Part shown: in pieces, positions 8,418 to 11,908 of the stretch
Layout: every line of letters starts with the position of its first letter
How positions within the stretch are numbered: the stretch's first letter is position 1
From: RBG-16-66-20 sp049651845
Lineage (GTDB): Bacteria > Pseudomonadota > Gammaproteobacteria > Burkholderiales > SG8-39
Direction: 5' to 3'
NCBI GenBank assembly: GCA_049651845.1
Contig: JBASCW010000058.1
Span: 1-11,908, forward strand
DNA length: 11,908 nt
Notes under the pieces: model-generated
What the model was told of the DNA's origin: nothing
The model's input: only the letters and a program-made list of their open reading frames with translations
Database searches by the model: none
Program-made: the position numbers and the translations under genes

Positions 8418-8570
8418 TCAGGCTTGTAAGCGAATGTTTCGGGGCTTGCCCGCGCTGCGCACGGTGTCGCGGATCATGCGGAGCACCCGTTCTTCCTCCC
8501 AGGTGCCGACATAGATGTACGGAAACCTCGCCCGCAGCAGGTGGGCGAACGAGACGCCGAAGTTGGACAC
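8418..8570 (-). pseudogene. Remnant of an AAA+ ATPase (Ycf46-like) N-terminus
   Basis: A 50-codon ORF starting with GTG at 8570-8568 and ending in TGA. The predicted start is VSNFGVSFAHLLRARFPYIY, then VGTWEEERVLRMIRDTVRSAG. The pattern LLRARFPYIYV-x-TWEEERVL resembles what I recall of the first residues of Ycf46-type AAA+ ATPases, proteins of about 500 residues. Here only about 40 family-like residues remain; the reading frame then drifts into KPRNIRLQA and stops, with no P-loop or AAA core in any frame before mdtA begins 37 nt later. An in-frame TAA lies just upstream of the GTG. A purine stretch GAGGGGGG precedes it, so the short peptide could still be translated. The homology is from memory, not a search, so the call is moderate. 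A genuine small gene is the alternative. Confidence 0.5.
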
Positions 8571-8596
8571 GCCTTACCCCCCTCGCCGGGCCCTAG

Positions 8597-8653
8597 CGCT
8601 CGAGCAGGCCCTACTTGTCCTTCATCGCTCGAGCAGGCCCTTCTTGTCCTTCA
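8597..8653. repeat. 29-bp tandem duplication over the fdxA stop codon
   Basis: Two adjacent copies with period 29 (8597-8624 and 8626-8653, one base between) read CGCTCGAGCAGGCCCT-A/T-CTTGTCCTTCA on the plus strand and differ at one base. On the minus strand the upstream copy encodes the last fdxA codons (KDKKGLLER), and the first bases of the second copy supply the TGA stop. After the second copy comes CTAG, giving a CGC TAG that looks like the original end of the gene. The duplication therefore left the protein ending in LER and displaced the old stop into non-coding DNA. Confidence 0.85.
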
Positions 8654-8945
8654 CTTTGGCCCACTCGTCGGCGTCCGGGGGTGCGGGCTTCCTCTCGATG
8701 ATCGGCTGCCAGCGCGCCGACAACTCCTTGTTCAGCGGGATCCAGTCCCGCTGGCCGTCGGGCACGTCGTCCTCGGCGAAAATCGCCTCCACCGGGCACT
8801 CGGGCACGCACAGGGTGCAGTCGATGCATTCGTCCGGGTCGATGACCAGCATGTTGGGCCCCTCCCGGAAACAATCGACCGGGCAGACGTCCACGCAGTC
8901 GGTGTACTTGCACTTGATGCAGGTCTCGGTGACAACGTAGGCCAT
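8622..8945 (-). CDS. fdxA: Seven-iron ferredoxin FdxA ([3Fe-4S][4Fe-4S])
   Basis: Small cytoplasmic electron carrier of the Azotobacter ferredoxin I type, 107 residues, the usual length. The N-terminus AYVVTETCIKCKYTDCVDVC and the segment DPDECIDCTLCVPECP are diagnostic. By alignment to A. vinelandii FdI, Cys9, Cys17 and Cys50 bind the [3Fe-4S] cluster and Cys21, Cys40, Cys43 and Cys46 bind the [4Fe-4S] cluster. Cys12 and Cys25 match the non-ligand cysteines of FdI. The C-terminal extension (PLNKELSARWQPI to LLER) is also typical. Its redox partner cannot be told from the neighbours. The ATG at 8945 gives the family start; the preceding bases lack a clear Shine-Dalgarno. It diverges from trxA, and the pump operon lies downstream on the same strand after about 240 bp without an evident terminator, so read-through is possible. 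Its end overlaps a 29-bp tandem duplication. Confidence 0.96.
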   Translation of the reverse strand: MAYVVTETCIKCKYTDCVDVCPVDCFREGPNMLVIDPDECIDCTLCVPECPVEAIFAEDDVPDGQRDWIPLNKELSARWQPIIERKPAPPDADEWAKVKDKKGLLER

Positions 8946-9060
8946 GGGTGCTACAAGGTTTTACGAATCAATAATTTAGCATGGCCGAGGCCCAAGGCCT
9001 CATAATACGGGTCCCGGCAGCAACCCCCCCGCCTCACCCGAACGGAGAAACCCCAGCATC
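8946..9060. promoter_or_regulatory. Divergent fdxA/trxA intergenic region with candidate promoters
   Basis: A 115-bp divergent spacer, visibly richer in A/T than its surroundings at 8955-8980, so it should hold promoters for both genes. For trxA a CATAAT (9001-9006) fits a -10 box, but no good -35 lies 16-18 bp before it. For fdxA, TAAATT (minus strand 8978-8973) is a weak -10. A 6-bp inverted repeat GAGGCC-CAA-GGCCTC (8987-9001) abuts the trxA -10 and could be an operator. GGAG at 9044-9047 is the likely trxA ribosome-binding site, with a long 13-nt spacing to the ATG. Assignments are tentative. Confidence 0.35.
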
Positions 9061-9390
9061 ATGAGCAGTCCCGCGATTCAGCACGTCACCGACGACAGTT
9101 TCGAGCCCGAAGTCCTGAAATCCGACCTGCCGGTCCTGGTCGATTACTGGGCCGAGTGGTGCGGCCCCTGCAAGTCGATCGCGCCGATCCTGGAGGCGGT
9201 GGCCAAGGAATACGACGGCCGCCTGAAGATCGCCAAGATCAACGTGGACGAGAACCAGTCGACCCCGGCCAAGTTCGGCATCCGGGGCATCCCGACGCTG
9301 ATGCTGTTCAAGAACGGCAACGTCGAGGCGACCAAGGTGGGCGCGCTGTCCAAATCGCAGCTCACCGCGTTTCTTGACAGCAATATCTAA
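9061..9390 (+). CDS. trxA: Thioredoxin
   Basis: Cytoplasmic disulfide reductase of 109 residues, the standard length of a single thioredoxin fold. The redox-active motif WCGPC lies at 33-37 (Cys34 and Cys37), within DYWAEWCGPCKSIAP. Further conserved parts are DENQSTPAKFGIRGIPTLMLFKNG with the cis-proline Pro78 and VGALSKSQL near the C-terminus. It reduces ribonucleotide reductase and other oxidised proteins using electrons from thioredoxin reductase, which is not in the window. It is followed by rho in the same direction after 151 bp, an order shared with E. coli and many proteobacteria, which supports the identification as the main TrxA. The ATG at 9061 has a GGAG 13 nt upstream. Confidence 0.97.
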   Translation: MSSPAIQHVTDDSFEPEVLKSDLPVLVDYWAEWCGPCKSIAPILEAVAKEYDGRLKIAKINVDENQSTPAKFGIRGIPTLMLFKNGNVEATKVGALSKSQLTAFLDSNI

Positions 9391-9541
9391 ACGCCCTACT
9401 CTTTGAGCCGTAACCGCGCCGGCTTGGACGACGGCGCGGCGAGCACCACCCTAGCGCTGGGTCAAGCGCCTCTTCCTTCTCGAAGAAACCGGCAGCTGTA
9501 CAGGCCGAATTCCATTCAATTGCGGCATTTGAACGCGACAC
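9391..9541 (+). promoter_or_regulatory. rho leader with GC-rich hairpin and pyrimidine-rich tract
   Basis: The trxA-rho gap has an 8-bp perfect stem, CCGCGCCG (9414-9421) with CGGCGCGG (9432-9439), around a 10-nt loop. A weaker stem GCGCT/AGCGC (9454-9469) follows, then the pyrimidine-rich, G-poor stretch CGCCTCTTCCTTCTC (about 9468-9481). No U-tract follows the first hairpin, so it is not an intrinsic terminator. E. coli rho is autoregulated by Rho-dependent attenuation in its leader; the structure here fits a similar site, but this is inference. No convincing Shine-Dalgarno precedes the rho ATG at 9542. Confidence 0.35.
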
Positions 9542-10807
<1,266 letters not shown>

Positions 10808-10815
10808 GAAGGAAG

Positions 10816-10895
10816 AAAAGGGGGTCGGAGTAAGATTTCTTCGACCACCTTTGCGGGGCGAGGAGTTGGCAGAAATCTTACTCCGACCCCCTTTT
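10816..10895. repeat. Inverted-repeat element downstream of rho; probable terminator
   Basis: Two perfect 25-bp inverted arms (10816-10840 and 10871-10895) flank a 30-nt partly complementary centre. Each arm contains GGGGTCGGAGTAAGATTT or its complement. The right arm ends in CCCCC followed by five T, so on the plus strand it forms a very stable hairpin next to a U-run, a good intrinsic terminator for rho. The sequence style (purine-rich arm with GGGGTCGGAGTAA) resembles palindromic repeats I associate with dispersed elements in betaproteobacterial genomes, possibly mobilised by REP-associated transposases; that link is an inference. GAAG occurs just outside each end (10812-10815 and 10898-10901) and may be a target duplication or chance. 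Confidence 0.8.
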
Positions 10896-10901
10896 TCGAA
10901 G

Positions 10902-10930
10902 TTGCTCTAAGTTCATGATTTCCGTATAAT
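10902..10930 (+). promoter_or_regulatory. Sigma70-type promoter of rpmE2
   Basis: A perfect TATAAT -10 box (10925-10930) lies 17 bp after a partial -35 box TTGCTC (10902-10907). Transcription would start near 10937, giving a leader of about 20 nt before the rpmE2 ATG at 10958. It follows directly after the inverted-repeat terminator, so rpmE2 is probably transcribed independently of rho. A short GCAGG (10946-10950) is the likely ribosome-binding site. Confidence 0.75.
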
Positions 10931-10957
10931 TCGCGCCTTTTCGACGCAGGCCAGCCC

Positions 10958-11218
10958 ATGAAACCCGGAATCCACCCCGAATACCAGCCGGTGATCTTCC
11001 ACGACACCGCCGCGAACCACTCGTTCCTCACGCGCGCCGTGATCGACACCAAGGGACGCGAGACCATGAAGTGGACCGACGGCAAGGAGTACCCGGTCGT
11101 CAAGGTCGAGATTTCCTCGGAATCGCACCCGCACTACACCGGCAAGCAGAAGATCATGGACACCGCGGGCCGCGTCGAGAAGTTCAAGCGCCGCTACACC
11201 AAGAAAAAACCCGCATAG
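10958..11218 (+). CDS. rpmE2: 50S ribosomal protein L31 type B (zinc-independent)
   Basis: Large-subunit ribosomal protein, 86 residues. The start MKPGIHPEYQPVIFHDTAAN and the segment SSESHPHYTGKQKIMDTAGRVEKFKRRY match the type B family (E. coli YkgM). It lacks the Cys residues that bind zinc in type A L31; the translation has no cysteine at all. In E. coli and Bacillus the Cys-less paralogue replaces the zinc form under zinc limitation and is Zur-controlled. Here the housekeeping-like position after rho and a strong promoter suggest it may be the main L31, although other copies cannot be excluded from this window. The basic C-terminus (RRYTKKKPA) is usual. The ATG at 10958 lies 7 nt after a weak GCAGG. 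Confidence 0.96.
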   Translation: MKPGIHPEYQPVIFHDTAANHSFLTRAVIDTKGRETMKWTDGKEYPVVKVEISSESHPHYTGKQKIMDTAGRVEKFKRRYTKKKPA

Positions 11219-11222
11219 AGGT

Positions 11223-11242
11223 CCGGGGCGGTGACGCCCCGG
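11223..11242 (+). other. Hairpin with GNRA-type loop between rpmE2 and the glycosyltransferase gene
   Basis: CCGGGGCG (11223-11230) and CGCCCCGG (11235-11242) form a perfect 8-bp stem closed by the tetraloop GUGA, a GNRA type. No U-tract follows, so it is a poor intrinsic terminator. The G-run at 11241-11245, the only Shine-Dalgarno-like bases before the ATG at 11255, partly overlaps the right arm. It could therefore protect the rpmE2 3' end or limit translation of the next gene; both are inferences. Confidence 0.5.
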
Positions 11243-11254
11243 GGGCCCGGCACC

Positions 11255-11908
11255 ATGCTGCCTCGCCTCGCTCTGCCCCCGTCGCGCCTCGTCATCGCCA
11301 TCCTGGCGCTGGCCTTCGTCGCGCCCGGCCTGGTCGGGCACGACCCCTGGCGCGCATTCGACGTGATCGCGATCGAGATCGCGCACCAGATGCACGTCAC
11401 GGGCGACTGGATCGTGCCGCGCCTGGCGGGCGAGCCCTGGCTCGACGACCCGCCGTTCTACCACTGGCTGGCGCTCGGTTTCGCCAAGGCCTTCGGCGGA
11501 CTGCTCGGCTTCCACAACGCGGCGCGCCTCGCCTCGGGCCTGGCGATGCTCACCGCGCTCTGGTTCCTCTACCTCGCCGCGCGCCATAGCGCGCTGCCGA
11601 TCGCCTCGCGCCGCTATAGCGAGCAGGAACTGCCGATGCGCCGCGGCGACGGCGGCGCCGGCACGCTGCTGCTGATCGGCTCTCTCGGGCTGATGGTGCA
11701 CGCGCACGAGGCGGTGCCCGACCTCGTCGCGCTCGCGGCCTCCTGTGCGGCGTTCGCTTTCCTGATGACCCCCGCGAGCCGGCCCGGCCGGACCGGGGCC
11801 GCGTTCGGCGTCGCGCTCGGCATCGCGTTCCTGTCCACGGGCCTGGTCGTGCCGCTCGTGGTGGGCGGCGCGGCGCTCGCCGCGCACCTCGCCTGCGACG
11901 AGTGGCGC
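11255..11908 (+). CDS. ArnT/PMT-type membrane glycosyltransferase, N-terminal part (runs off window)
   Basis: 218 codons are open to the window edge with no stop. The protein starts MLPRLALPPSRLVIAILALA, a first membrane segment (about 11-28), followed by a periplasmic loop GHDPWRAFDVIAIEIAHQM and GDWIVPRLAGEPWLDDPPFYHWL, the typical first loop of GT-C enzymes (GT39/GT83, ArnT-like) that transfer sugars from polyprenyl phosphate carriers to lipid A, protein or other periplasmic acceptors. Hydrophobic segments follow at about 72-110 and 133-215. The usual acidic pair DE of the first loop appears as Asp36-Val37, with Glu41 nearby. Donor and acceptor are not predictable. The ATG at 11255 lies 36 nt after the rpmE2 stop; co-transcription is likely. 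A further start cannot be ruled out, but this one gives a proper first membrane helix. Confidence 0.85.
   Translation, partial: MLPRLALPPSRLVIAILALAFVAPGLVGHDPWRAFDVIAIEIAHQMHVTGDWIVPRLAGEPWLDDPPFYHWLALGFAKAFGGLLGFHNAARLASGLAMLTALWFLYLAARHSALPIASRRYSEQELPMRRGDGGAGTLLLIGSLGLMVHAHEAVPDLVALAASCAAFAFLMTPASRPGRTGAAFGVALGIAFLSTGLVVPLVVGGAALAAHLACDEWR

Noticed and set aside
9414..9439. Rho-independent terminator after trxA
   Set aside because: The stem is strong, but the following bases are CGAGCACCACC with no T-run, so it was kept only as a leader structure.
11071..11589. A 172-codon plus-strand frame across the end of rpmE2
   Set aside because: It overlaps rpmE2 and the glycosyltransferase in a different frame and has Arg/Pro/Ala-rich, featureless content.
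10913..11887. A 324-codon minus-strand frame across rpmE2 and the glycosyltransferase
   Set aside because: Shadow of two plus-strand genes with recognisable products.

Overview
The window looks like chromosomal DNA of a high-GC betaproteobacterium, probably Burkholderiales or a close relative. The indications are strong G/C bias at third codon positions, a trxA-rho-rpmE (type B L31) arrangement, a seven-iron FdxA ferredoxin, and an MdtABC-type multidrug pump linked to a NodT/OprM lipoprotein. This taxonomic placement is an inference from gene content and composition. No phage, plasmid, CRISPR or tRNA signal is visible.

Left part (1-8380, minus strand) is one compact efflux operon, read right to left. 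It holds a periplasmic adaptor (mdtA-like, 7067-8380), two paralogous RND inner-membrane pumps (mdtB-like, 3952-7056; mdtC-like, 830-3955) and a TolC/OprM-type outer-membrane lipoprotein cut by the window edge (1-833). Together they encode a complete tripartite pump from inner membrane to cell exterior. Two junctions are 4-bp ATGA overlaps and the third is a 10-nt gap with a GTG start. None of these cistrons has a clear Shine-Dalgarno, so translational coupling is likely. A perfect 7-bp inverted repeat around a TATAAA sits directly against the mdtA start codon and is the best candidate control site.

Middle (8381-9060): upstream of mdtA lies a 50-codon ORF resembling only the N-terminus of an AAA+ ATPase, probably a gene remnant. 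Next is fdxA (minus strand), whose stop-codon region carries a 29-bp tandem duplication. fdxA diverges from trxA across a 115-bp AT-richer intergenic region.

Right part (9061-11908, plus strand) is housekeeping: thioredoxin (trxA), transcription termination factor Rho with a structured leader, and zinc-independent ribosomal protein L31 type B (rpmE2) with a perfect TATAAT promoter. Between rho and rpmE2 is an 80-bp element with perfect 25-bp inverted arms. It can act as the rho terminator and looks like a dispersed palindromic repeat. After rpmE2, across a short GNRA-loop hairpin, begins a membrane glycosyltransferase of the ArnT/PMT type that runs off the window.

I see no convincing previously undescribed multi-gene system. 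The more unusual observations are small: the repeat element after rho, the operator-like site at mdtA with possible leaderless translation, the fdxA tandem duplication and the ATPase remnant.
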